A DNA stretch of 64,000 nucleotides from Fragilariopsis cylindrus CCMP1102 (Eukaryota; Bacillariophyta; Bacillariophyceae; Bacillariales; Bacillariaceae): contig FMBT01000297.1 in NCBI GenBank assembly GCA_900095095.1, positions 620,001 through 684,000 of the forward strand, in the 5' to 3' direction. The translations under genes and the position numbers were made by a program. Position 1 is the stretch's first letter; every line of letters starts with the position of its first letter. The notes beneath the pieces are model-generated. The model saw only the letters and a list, made by a program, of their open reading frames with translations. It did no database searches and was not told the origin of the DNA. This document shows positions 44,072 through 53,820 of this stretch, one piece after another.

Positions 44072-45000
44072 ACCAAGAGGGGAGGGAAAAGCTCCTGCCC
44101 GAGCTGAACAAGCTGTTTGCCGGAATGGAGGCCGACTCTCCCAATGTAGTAAGGCAAAAGGCTATTACGCCCAAGCTCTTACGACATATCATTCACGATA
44201 CCAACGAGGCAATACTCAACGAGCCTAAGGACCATGCTGCCGACTTGATCGTCGGAGCCTTCTTCTTTGCCATGAGAGCTTGCGAGTACGTGAAGACACC
44301 AGTCCCTGGAATCACTAAGAGAGTCCGACTTGGATGCATCCACTTCCTTTCCTCGAAGCGAGAGCGCATCCGACACGACGATCCTGACCTGATTTCCAAG
44401 GCCAAATTCGTCACAGTGGTATTTGAAGCTGAGAAGAATGGAGACCGATTCCAAGCAAGGACTCAGGAGAAGACCAAGCATCCAATCCTTTGCCCAGTCA
44501 TTCGACTAGGCCGAGCTGTGCAAAGAGTCCTCCTGTACATCCCTGATGCTGACGAATTCACCCCCTTATGCGCCACGAACAGCCACAAAATCAAGACCGA
44601 CTCCATAACTAGCACATTCACTCTGAACCTGATTCGAAATACATGTCGCAAGTTTGGAGGAGAAAGCTTCTTTGGTTTTGGGCCCATGGACATAGGAAAT
44701 AAAAGCCTGCGATCAGGAGCAGCGATGGCGCTCTTCCTGATGAGGCATTCCTCCGATCGAATCATGATCCTAGGAAGATGGAAGTCTAGAGCTTTCTTAG
44801 ATTACATCAGACCCCAAGTCATCAAATGGACCAGCTGTCTCTCTGGAGACATGATCTCCTTCGATAACTTCACTGACCTCCTGGATAGAAGAATCACAGA
44901 GCCTGCCGAGATCGTTGAAGACACGAGATGGGATGGAGACCCCGAACGCCAAAGAAACCATTTCAACAAGATGCCCGCTTTTCACTTAGGGGACTTCTAG
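43669..45000 (+). CDS. Tyrosine recombinase of YR element 2
   Basis: The frame is open from about 43669 to the stop at 44998-45000, in -1 relative to RT/RH. The first in-frame ATG is at about 43978, inside the core-binding domain (before GKTIRSAGG). The upstream part also looks like YR N-terminus (TVDRVTRRWESFC), so expression by frameshift fusion is likely. Catalytic features: Arg in FFFAMRACEY, KSLRSGAAMALF, LGRWKSRAFLDYIRPQ with the Tyr. The usual His before the second Arg is not obvious (NKSLR), a possible His-to-Asn/Lys change. Confidence 0.88.
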   Translation: MPKATSSNLRHLTAADRDTLIRATERGNARIIYDAQTESTAETVDRVTRRWESFCRTNLAGLNPNLSGVSADETSFCLRAFFEIYQHSDFGSGGDISGGRQVPMAGKTIRSAGGALAASFRRNVRRSPLHCRRVDQEGREKLLPELNKLFAGMEADSPNVVRQKAITPKLLRHIIHDTNEAILNEPKDHAADLIVGAFFFAMRACEYVKTPVPGITKRVRLGCIHFLSSKRERIRHDDPDLISKAKFVTVVFEAEKNGDRFQARTQEKTKHPILCPVIRLGRAVQRVLLYIPDADEFTPLCATNSHKIKTDSITSTFTLNLIRNTCRKFGGESFFGFGPMDIGNKSLRSGAAMALFLMRHSSDRIMILGRWKSRAFLDYIRPQVIKWTSCLSGDMISFDNFTDLLDRRITEPAEIVEDTRWDGDPERQRNHFNKMPAFHLGDF

Positions 45001-45014
45001 AAATGGGAATATGG

Positions 45015-45324
45015 CTGATTATGGCATTCGGATCCCAACCTATGTTTGTTTTTAAGGGATCAAAAGTGGAGGCTCACGATTTTCAATCCTGAGCATTTAG
45101 CAACCCAAGTTTACAATATCATTATTTCAACTTCCACTTATACGTATATTTGATACTAGGACCGATACTGGGTTCGTCGAACCTAGGACCAGTTCTTGGA
45201 TCAGTTCTTGGATCCGAGCTTGGCTCGGTCCAAGAAACTATGGATAACAACACTCGGGCTGGCCTTGGGTAAACATACGAGACAGTAGCTCTCCGTGATA
45301 TCTTTGCTACCACACAGTATAGCA
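45015..45324 (+). repeat. Split direct repeat B1 (310 bp)
   Basis: Matches 45673-45982, with one visible difference (AGTGGAGGC versus AGTGGCGGC). It joins A2 directly. It begins 15 nt after the YR stop codon. Confidence 0.93.
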
Positions 45325-45623
45325 TCGAATTTCACGGAGAGCTAGCGAAAGAGCGGTTGTTGTACAGACCATGATGCGCGCGCCTCCAGAGCCATTGAAT
45401 CTAGATCTTAGGCTTTGTTTCTAAGCCTTCGCGCTGGTGAACAGCTGGAAGCTAAGAAACAAAAGATGTGATTTTTCTTGCTCAAGGAAAACTCAATTCA
45501 ATTGAACAAGAGATGCGACGACGACATGGTATGAGGCACAATTTCTTTCACTTGCTTGTATCAAACCAAGTGCTTGACCGATTGGATAACTAATATAGAA
45601 TAAGTACTACTTTTAAAATCCTC
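45325..45623 (+). repeat. Split direct repeat A2 (299 bp)
   Basis: Second copy of A, abutting B1. The B1/A2 junction shares a single A with the outer ends, the likely YR exchange point. Confidence 0.93.
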
Positions 45624-45672
45624 CCACCCGCCCGACAGAAAGTTATGATTCAATTGCCATCATCAGGCTCAC

Positions 45673-45982
45673 CTGATTATGGCATTCGGATCCCAACCTA
45701 TGTTTGTTTTTAAGGGATCAAAAGTGGCGGCTCACGATTTTCAATCCTGAGCATTTAGCAACCCAAGTTTACAATATCATTATTTCAACTTCCACTTATA
45801 CGTATATTTGATACTAGGACCGATACTGGGTTCGTCGAACCTAGGACCAGTTCTTGGATCAGTTCTTGGATCCGAGCTTGGCTCGGTCCAAGAAACTATG
45901 GATAACAACACTCGGGCTGGCCTTGGGTAAACATACGAGACAGTAGCTCTCCGTGATATCTTTGCTACCACACAGTATAGCA
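45673..45982 (+). repeat. Split direct repeat B2 (310 bp)
   Basis: Right end of element 2. Separated from A2 by a 49-nt unique spacer (45624-45672). Contains a strong hairpin (45861-45897) also present in B1 at 45203-45239. Confidence 0.93.
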
Positions 45983-46295
45983 CGTCCTCATTATAGCCGG
46001 GAGAAACAAGCAAGCGTGCAACGTTGTTAATATCCAACTCGTAGATAGTTGTAGACGAGTCCTTGCAGATACCTTGCAAAGACGTCCCCTGGGCAATCTC
46101 AATGTCAAGAGCCGCTTCTTTCGCAGCAGCGGCTTGAGCCCGAATGAGATGAAAATCAGCTTGTTCATCATGGCTTGCCCGAGCGGCAGTAGCCGCCGCT
46201 TTAGAAGCTTTATCCTTTGCAATCTTCGCCTTAATTCCGATGCGATGGACAGCAGCAGGAGTACTAGGAGACTTAGGATTTTTAAAAGGAGACAT
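45983..46295 (-). CDS. 5' part of antisense 188-aa ORF, cut by element 2
   Basis: From ATG 46295. The N-terminal half is Ala/Lys-rich and helical (KAKIAKDKASKAAATAARA), with no signal peptide. Beyond 45983 the frame enters the B2 repeat of element 2, but the native continuation is at 37743. The combined ORF is 567 nt. It may be an accessory gene of element 1, as some YR elements carry an antisense ORF, or a host gene next to it. Copia B lies 80 nt upstream and may have displaced its promoter. Confidence 0.55.
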
Positions 46296-46374
46296 GGCAA
46301 AAGTAATAAAAGAATAAGATTATAATAATAATAAGCGTCAATGGTTTCAACAAGTTCGAAAAAAAGTTTTATGA

Positions 46375-46379
46375 GCTAT
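46375..46379 (+). repeat. Target site duplication of copia B (left copy)
   Basis: GCTAT here and at 54212-54216 directly flanks copia B. Confidence 0.93.
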
Positions 46380-46770
46380 TGTTGGGGATTCAATTGTTTA
46401 TGGGTCCCGTGAGGTTTTCACAACAGTCATTTTAAGTCATGTCATGTACGTCGTGACACTTGTGCATGTTGTTTCCTCACAATAAATATATATATGCTGC
46501 GCATTATCGTGTGGTTGATAATTGAAGAGAAAAGATGTGTCGTATTTACATTGCGTTAATGTAATGTAAGCACCTCCATCGGCACCTCGGATGTCAATCA
46601 ATGTTGGTCATTATTTATTATAGAACTTATGCAATAGGTAAATAATAACAACAAGTTAATAAGCTAGCCATACATAGTATTCAAACCTATATATCATCCT
46701 AGTATCTTCAAGCATTACGTAATAAGCAACATACCAATATCCACGGCGTTGCGATTACTGTATTTCAACA
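46380..46770 (+). repeat. 5' LTR of copia B (391 bp)
   Basis: TGTTG...CAACA. It contains an ATATATATA stretch near 46488-46498, and at 46607-46610 a GTCA+TTATTT context resembling an initiator. Confidence 0.96.
46610..46625 (+). promoter_or_regulatory. Putative transcript 5' end / self-primer in copia LTR
   Basis: ATTATTTATTATAGAA. It is perfectly complementary to the 16 nt directly following the LTR (46771-46786). It is preceded by GTC, giving a TCATT context similar to stramenopile initiator elements, so the RNA could start at 46610. The equivalent site in copy A is 33445-33430 (minus). Confidence 0.6.
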
Positions 46771-46786
46771 TTCTATAATAAATAAT
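46771..46786 (+). promoter_or_regulatory. Putative self-priming primer-binding site of copia B
   Basis: TTCTATAATAAATAAT, starting at the first base after the LTR, where a primer-binding site must lie. No initiator-tRNA complement is seen here. The same sequence is present in copy A (33284-33269, minus). Pairing with 46610-46625 would put the primer 3' end at the LTR boundary. Confidence 0.6.
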
Positions 46787-46877
46787 CACAGTCATTGATT
46801 AGATTAATCGAATCAATAACAACAACCACCTTACAAGATATACCTATTAGTATTCCAACTACTATCACCTTGCAAGA

Positions 46878-49184
46878 ATGGCTGTCACCGACAATAAACC
46901 TGCTGACACCACCAGTACAACTGGTGGCGCCGGTAATGCCCTCTCTGCCAAAGAGAAGGAAGCGAAGGCTGCTGCTGCAGCTGCAAAGAACACAGCAAAC
47001 CAAAAGAAGAAAAATCATCCATCGAATGCCTCAAACAAGAAGAAACAACAAGTTGCGAAATCCAAGTTTGAAGGTTTAGCCTCCGGTACCAATCCTATGA
47101 AAGGAACTGTCATTGCATTAGCTAATGGCAATCTACTGGGACAATATCGAACATACCAGAACACGTTGGCAGGATCGGCAGCTGCCGACAAAGCCTATGG
47201 ACTTGATTCAGTTATCCTTGACTTGGTTGCTAAAATCGAATCTGATTTTGTTACATCAAAACCAGATCCTTTGCAACATTCAAACGTCGTTACCATCTAC
47301 AAAAAAGATGCTACGGGTGCAGATACTACTACACCAACTGGAGAGAAAAGACTAGTCTGTTTCGATCCTATCCTCAAGGAAAGTACGGATTCAAACTACT
47401 TCATCGATGTAAAGATACAAAAGGCCAACTGGAATAACTATGACAGGTTCTCCAAAGCATACTATCGTACAGCGATTGGGAATGTAGAGGATGTTATCAT
47501 CACCTACTGTCGCGCCGACAAGAGAATGGCTCTTGTGGAAACTGAAAAAGATTTAATAGGATTCTTACAAATCCTCCGTTCAGTATGTGCACAAACCAAT
47601 GGCATTGTTAAAGTCGATCAAGAATTCCAAAACCTCCACACCTTACATGCTGCAATTGCTTTCAAGCAGGCAGCTAATGTAGATGACTCCACATTCTCAA
47701 AACAAGTACAAGATCGATACAAATCAGCTATATTCACATGTGGAAAGTTCGCATTCGGACAAGCTTCATTTGACAAGGTACTACAATCAACTCTTCCGGC
47801 ACCCGTCACTCTCGATGCTTATCTCAAGCTTACACCGGAAGATCAAGCACCATATGATAAACTTGTTGAAGAGCGAATTGTCGCTCGACTGATTGTGAAG
47901 AATTCATTAAATAAGAATCTTAAAGCTCATTTAATGACCACTTACTCTACTGCTAAAGGCGATTGTTACCCCAATACAATCAATGACGCGCTAGCGTTGC
48001 TATCAACCTTTGCTGGACCAGCAAAGAATGCACCTACTGAAGATGCTGTCGTGTCATATCACGAAGCATCATCCGTACCGGATCCAGTGTCATCTATTCA
48101 AGAGGAGGCTGAAGAAAACTTATCTGATCCAGAACAAGAACTAACAATTGAAGAACTGCCACCGGATGTCATCAGTCCAGTTGAATTCAATGCATCAGTT
48201 ATGGCGACAGTCATTGCTGAAGCCACCAAAGAGGCTGATAATGATCGTTTCTTTGGAGCAAGCTTTGCACAACTACAAGATGTCGATGACATCTATGATG
48301 ACAATGAGCCAGATTTTGTAACCTGCGCTCATGTCGCTGAACGTCCAGGAGATTCAACTGATTTTGACAGTAACTCTGACATTGACCATGCAGGAGACCG
48401 ACATGGTGATTCAAGTGACTGGGACACTGATGAATGGAATCGTGAACTTGATGAAAACAGAAATCGTCCTAAGACTGGAAAATCCCCCATCACCATCAAC
48501 AAGGCGCATGGCTTTGAAACAGTTGTCTACCTCACAGCACAACGTGTTAAGAATACAGGAACAGTTCGAATCAAGCACTATGGTATCGACGAGCCAGATC
48601 TCATCAGCTATGAATATGTTAGTCCTACCCCTGAACACATCATTGACTACTCTGATGTTATCCGTGAGAAATTGAAACTCTCAGGCATTCGTGATACTGA
48701 AACACTGGCTGAACTCTTTGAAGACTGCAGTATTGCAGAAGCCGCTAGAAGACTAGGTCAGCAACTTAGGGATGTCAATCAAACTTCTCTACATGGTGAT
48801 ACAGTCCGCTACCTCAAAGAAGAAACAGAGAGACACTATGATCATATCAGGTTCTACTCTGCTCGATATGATCGAATGATCACCGAAATTGGTCCAGATG
48901 ATGAACGCGAGCTCTTTCCTGCAGCTCATGTGTTGTTGCACCACACAGTGGTGGCTGTATCAATCAATCAACGACGTCGCAAACCCAATCGGTGGATCAA
49001 TAAAGTGACCCGAAAATTGGTCAACTGCGGTGTTAACACAGTTGAGTTGCTTGAGTCCAAACTAAACGATAATACACTAAACCTTGTGCTCCAACGCCAT
49101 GGGTTACCGAAATTCCACATAATGACTATCCATGGATTCAATTTAATCCTAGATACGTCGGATTTTCGTCAGGGCCGTTCTTAA
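46878..49184 (+). CDS. Copia B gag
   Basis: 768 residues from ATG 46878, long for a copia gag. The Ala/Lys-rich N-terminus (AKEKEAKAAAAAAKN) and basic stretch are followed by a helical core (about 150-390), an acidic linker (about 400-540), and a C-terminal helical domain ending with a VTRKLVNCGVNTVELLESKL-type SAM-like helix bundle (inference). There is no C-x2-C-x4-H-x4-C knuckle. The last 112 nt overlap the open pol frame, which is -1 relative to gag. Confidence 0.92.
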   Translation: MAVTDNKPADTTSTTGGAGNALSAKEKEAKAAAAAAKNTANQKKKNHPSNASNKKKQQVAKSKFEGLASGTNPMKGTVIALANGNLLGQYRTYQNTLAGSAAADKAYGLDSVILDLVAKIESDFVTSKPDPLQHSNVVTIYKKDATGADTTTPTGEKRLVCFDPILKESTDSNYFIDVKIQKANWNNYDRFSKAYYRTAIGNVEDVIITYCRADKRMALVETEKDLIGFLQILRSVCAQTNGIVKVDQEFQNLHTLHAAIAFKQAANVDDSTFSKQVQDRYKSAIFTCGKFAFGQASFDKVLQSTLPAPVTLDAYLKLTPEDQAPYDKLVEERIVARLIVKNSLNKNLKAHLMTTYSTAKGDCYPNTINDALALLSTFAGPAKNAPTEDAVVSYHEASSVPDPVSSIQEEAEENLSDPEQELTIEELPPDVISPVEFNASVMATVIAEATKEADNDRFFGASFAQLQDVDDIYDDNEPDFVTCAHVAERPGDSTDFDSNSDIDHAGDRHGDSSDWDTDEWNRELDENRNRPKTGKSPITINKAHGFETVVYLTAQRVKNTGTVRIKHYGIDEPDLISYEYVSPTPEHIIDYSDVIREKLKLSGIRDTETLAELFEDCSIAEAARRLGQQLRDVNQTSLHGDTVRYLKEETERHYDHIRFYSARYDRMITEIGPDDERELFPAAHVLLHHTVVAVSINQRRRKPNRWINKVTRKLVNCGVNTVELLESKLNDNTLNLVLQRHGLPKFHIMTIHGFNLILDTSDFRQGRS

Positions 49185-49195
49185 AGGAAGACCAA

Positions 49196-52100
49196 ATGCC
49201 CTATCATCCGTATGATACTGGATGGATTAAAACAATCTATTCATCCATCTGTTTAGGATGGTTTCTACTCTCCACCGGATTACTACCCAGGTATACATGT
49301 TACTCGCTATACAATAATGTTTGGATCACATATTGCAAAATCATTGCATATATGTGTGAAGCAATTGGCGACGCTATCATAACAGCTGGTGAAACAATCA
49401 TGGAGATCGATTCCATTATATTCAATAAAATTAACTACATCACCCCGATCTACAATGTGCTTCAACGATTTGAGCACACGCTTTCTAGACTTAATATTTT
49501 CACCCATCCAATCATTGGGATGCGTCCAAATCCATCTCGAGAAAGCACAACTCCAAGAACAACAAGACCTCCTCCGGAAGCCACCTACATGTCTTCTTTG
49601 CGCGCAAACGCAGCCATAAGAGGCACTCTGTTATCTCAGGGCCAAACCCACATTTGGCGAATGATAACAGCCGAACCAAGGATCGAACCCATGCTGGCAC
49701 CCAGTCTCGATCCAAAATTCCTCGTATCCCTACACATACGTCCACTTCAGTCATCTATCCTATAGATGACCCATCATGTCAAGATATTACTTGGTATGAT
49801 GCCATCTCTCCTTACTGGACTGGTGGTATGATTTGGGACGGTGCCTATGTCCTTAATCACCAAGTTGTTTCCGTTACAACTGATCCTATCTTTGTTTCTG
49901 ATTTACTTCCAGCATTTGAATTGTCTGCTACAATTCAATCACCGAAAGCAAGGAGCGGGGGGGGTAAGCATGTCGGCCCACGGACCACCATTGCTATTGA
50001 TAGCGGATCTACTATTCACATCTTCAAAGATGCCTTCCTCCTGGCTGACATCCAAGCTGATGAGAACAGTTCTATTTCCGTACGGACTACAGATTCGAAA
50101 TTCCAGATCAAGGATATTGGACGTCTGTGTGATGACCTTGACACTCTGCCTCTCCCATCGGACGGTTACTATTTCTATCCTAATGGAGTAGCAAACTTGC
50201 TATCACTAGCCATGCTAACTGATACCAAGCGAGTGGTTATGGACAGCGCCATTGACAATGCAATATATGTATTCAATGATGACGGTTCATATATCAGATT
50301 TGGTAAGACATCCAATGGGATGTACTGTATTGATATCACCACCGATGACAACCACCATATTGTCATGGCACATCAAACTGTAAAAGGGGAGAGTGCACAC
50401 TTTTCTGCAATCGATTGTAGAAGAGCTGCAAAAGTCAGGGATCTCCAAGAAGCACTAGCATGCCCTAGTGACTTTGATCTGGCTAATGCAATTGAACATA
50501 ATGTTATTGGTAACAGCCCTTTCACAAGGAGGGATGTACGTATTGCCAAACAAATATTTGGACCTGACGTCCCAGCAATGAAAGGAAAGACTGTCAAGAA
50601 CAAGAGCATTATGCCAAGAGAGGATGACGTAACAGACATCCCATCTTTCATCATGAAAGAATACTCCAATATCCACTTAGCAATTGACATCATGCATATC
50701 AACGGAATCAAGTTTCTTATATCACACTCCAAGCACATTGGGCTGATACAAACATACTGTGTTAGAAAGAACAATCGAGATGCCATACTGGCATGCATTC
50801 TGAAGATAGTACAAACATACAAAAGTAGGAGTGTGTTTAAGGTTGTAACAATTGAAGCGGATGGTGCATTCGAATGCATCAAACATGAACTACAAGACAA
50901 GCCATACAACATCACTCTATCAACATGTGATGCTGACAGGCATGTTGAGACTGTTGAAAGACAAATTAGATTCCTTAAAGAAAGAATCAGAGCAGTAAGA
51001 ATGATGATGCCATACAAGAAACTTCCCAAACGATTCACAGTTGAAATGGTCCTCCGAGTTACAATGCTAATCAACTCACTACCCAAACAGAATGGCATCC
51101 ATTCCATATTATCTCCAAGAGAAATAGTAACAGGAAAGAAATTTAGATGCCCTACTGTCAAGGTAGGACAATATGTCCAAGGACATACCGGAGGAACTAA
51201 TAGCACTGATGAAGAAAGATCTATCGATGCCCTGTACATCGGTCGTGCCGACAATGGCAGTGGTCACGTGGTGTTCAAGCTGAGCACTAAACAACCCGTT
51301 TCTGTCAACAGGGTTACCATCATTCCAACTACTGAAGCTCTGATCAATACTGTAAATGAGATTGGAGAACAAGAAAGACAACCAGAAGGAATTGAATTTG
51401 CTGACATCAACGGAAGAGTCACATTAGACGACTTTGCTGCTAATGTGATCAATGATGATGACAGTAATGCCTCTGATATTGATTTCAAAATGGATGAAGA
51501 ATATAGAGAGGAGCTTCAAAAAGAACTGAAGCTGGAAACAAAAGATAAGACTGTTATCGAATCAGATCCGGATTCAAAACAGTTTGGTGGCGACAGTGAT
51601 GTCCCTGACTCACAAATCGACTTCTTCCAGAATCCAATACAGCAACACAACAGGGACACTCTTAATGAAAATGAAGAGGAACCTATTATCCTTGAAAGTC
51701 GCACCCGATCTGGCATGAATCTAGCTAACTCAATGTCAAAGCAGGAGTGTGGGAAGGATAAGAAGAAGAAGAAGAAGAGAAGAATCATCGTTGAAGATAA
51801 TACTAACTTAATTGAAGATGATCTTGACGACGATGATATGATGCAATCCAACATAGCATCAGAAGATGACATTATTACTAATGGTACATCTGAAGAAGAA
51901 GTAGAGGAAGAAGAACCATCCGCTCCACGTGAGCTTGATTCGAACCTGGGTTCATATTGGAACCTAGCACATTCAAAGCAAGCATACGTCCTTAACACCA
52001 TTGCCTCATACAGTCATGTAGAGGCATCGAAATCAACTCCACAGTATGGTTTCAATAGGGGGTTAAAGGAATTCGGCTCATTGGGATATGAAGCAACCAT

Positions 52101-53757
52101 GAAGGAGCTTGATGACAACCTCCTAGGAATGGGAGCAGTGAAGATGCTATTACCATCAGAAGCAAGCCGTTCAATACGATTCGAAGCCCTAAACTACCTT
52201 ATGTTCTTGAAAAGAAAAAGATGTGGAAAGGTTAAAGCAAGAGGATGTGCGGATGGAAGACCCCAACGTGAATACATATCAAAAGATGAATCCAGCTCAC
52301 CAACTGTATCTATATATGCTCTGATGACATCCTGTCTGATGGATGCTATTGAAGGCAGGAAGGTCGCCACCTGTGATATACCAGGCGCTTTCCTACAGGC
52401 TGATTACCCAGCTGATAAGGACTGTTACCTCAAGTTCGAAGGAGCAATGGTGACAATGATATGTGCCATTGATCCTAAATACAAGCGTAATATAGTGGAG
52501 AGGAATGGAAAAGAATATGTATATGCGAAACTGACCAAGGCTGTATATGGTACGCTCCTTGGAGCTATCCTATTCTACAAGAAGCTCAGTAAACAATTGA
52601 TTGAATGGGGATATGAACCAAACTGCTATGATAGATGTACCTTCAACAAAATGATTGAAGGGAACCAATGCACTATCCAATTTCATGTGGACGATTTGAA
52701 AATATCGCACATGAAGCAATCTGTAATAGACGCAGTACTTGATGATGTAAACAAAGAATTTGGTACCATCAAGAAGCCATTATCAGCTACCACTGGTGAC
52801 ATACATGACTACCTCGGTCTAACCATTGACTATAGTGAAAAGAACAAGGTTAAGTTCACTATGTATGACTATCTAGAAGACATACTGGCCGAAATGCCAA
52901 GCGATATGAATGGAACCGCTCCCACACCAGCTAGTGATAATCTGTTTGATGTGGATGAGGAGTCAGAACTATTGAATGAAAAAGAAGCAGATTTCTTCCA
53001 CCGATCGACAGCTCGGTTGTTGTTTGCTGCTAAGAGGGCAAGACCAGATCTCCAAGTGGCTGTTGCTTACCTCTGCACGCGAGTCAAAGCCCCTACACGC
53101 TCTGACTATCGAAAGTTGACCAGAGTGATGAAATATCTGAGGTTAACAATATCCATTCCTCTCGTGTTGGGATGGGATGGAAGTGGAAAACTATTGTGGT
53201 CAGTAGACGCATCATTTGCTATACACAAAGACATGAGAAGTCATACTGGTGCTGTGTTAACATGGGGCCAGGGCGCACTGATGTCGATGTCCTTAAAGCA
53301 AAAGATCAACACGAAGAGCTCCACTGAAGCAGAATTGGTTGGAGTTGATGACGCTATGAATTTTATTGAATGGATTCAATTATTCGTTGGCGAGCAACTC
53401 AAGTCAATTAATCCTGATTCAATCCTCAACAAGATTGGTTCAGACGTTGTCATTCAACAGGACAACACGAGCACAATACAACTCGAGAACAATGGACAAG
53501 CGTCTAGTACCAAGAGAACTAGACACATCAATATTCGGTACTTCTATGTAACAAGTAAGATCAAAGAAGGAAGCATTCGTGTGATATATCATCCCACAAA
53601 GGAGATGGTATCGGATTATTTGACTAAGCCATTGCAGGGGAGCTTGTTTAGAACTCATCGTAACTCCCTCATGGGCCACGATGAGGATTCGATAGCACAA
53701 TGTAATAAAGAGTACAATGATGCTAAGGCAGCTGCTGCCAAGGACCTTTCTAATTGA
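49196..53757 (+). CDS. Copia B pol polyprotein (protease, integrase, RT, RNase H), one apparent 1-nt deletion
   Basis: The pol frame opens at 49073 inside gag; its first ATG is 49196, 11 nt after the gag stop. The N-terminus has an unusual hydrophobic region (about 49220-49390). After a break near 49530 (an A missing compared with copy A) the frame continues from about 49600 to 53757. Protease active site: AIDSGST near 49995. Integrase DDE residues: LAIDIMHING (50677), EADGAFE (50855) and HVETVERQ (50941). RT: GAFLQADYPADKDCYL and FHVDDLKISH (52681). RNase H: SVDASFAIHKD, KSSTEAELVG, QDNTSTIQL and KRTRHINIRYFYV. Between integrase and RT lies an acidic and Lys-rich linker. Confidence 0.94.
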
Positions 53758-53820
53758 ATGGAAGGGACATGTTGATTACATTCGAATCGATGCTAATACA
53801 TCAATTCAAATGTAGGAGTG

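Larger units (their letters stand above)
37744..45982 (+). mobile_element. Complete YR retrotransposon 'element 2' with split direct repeats (PAT/Ngaro-like)
   Basis: The layout is A1 (37744-38042), gag, RT-RH, YR, B1 (45015-45324), A2 (45325-45623), a 49-nt spacer, then B2 (45673-45982). This A1...B1A2...B2 split-direct-repeat layout is characteristic of PAT and Ngaro-type tyrosine-recombinase retrotransposons. Each repeat pair differs at about one position, so insertion is recent. There is no target duplication: removing 37744-45982 restores the antisense 188-aa ORF exactly. All three ORFs are free of obvious breaks apart from the gag TGA discussed below. No integrase or protease is seen. 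Confidence 0.92.
22000..46379 (+). mobile_element. YR retrotransposon 'element 1' (DIRS/Ngaro-like), fragmented by three insertions
   Basis: The element comprises a leader, gag (22618-25137), an RT-RNase H ORF split by copia A (25318-25850 plus 33681-36319), a YR ORF (36103-37380) and an antisense 188-aa ORF split by element 2 (46295-45983 plus 37743-37490). Gag, RT/RH and YR with no integrase or aspartic protease is the gene set of DIRS-order elements. Both outer boundaries are uncertain: I found no terminal repeat pairing the left flank (about 21.5-22.6 kb) with sequences after 37380, before copia B, or after 54216. The 22000 start is approximate, and the element may extend right of copia B. 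The antisense ORF may be host. Confidence 0.65.

Noticed and set aside
46771-46790. tRNA-type primer-binding site
   Set aside because: No initiator-Met TGGTATCAGAGC-like complement follows the copia LTR; the self-complementary 16-mer explains the position better.
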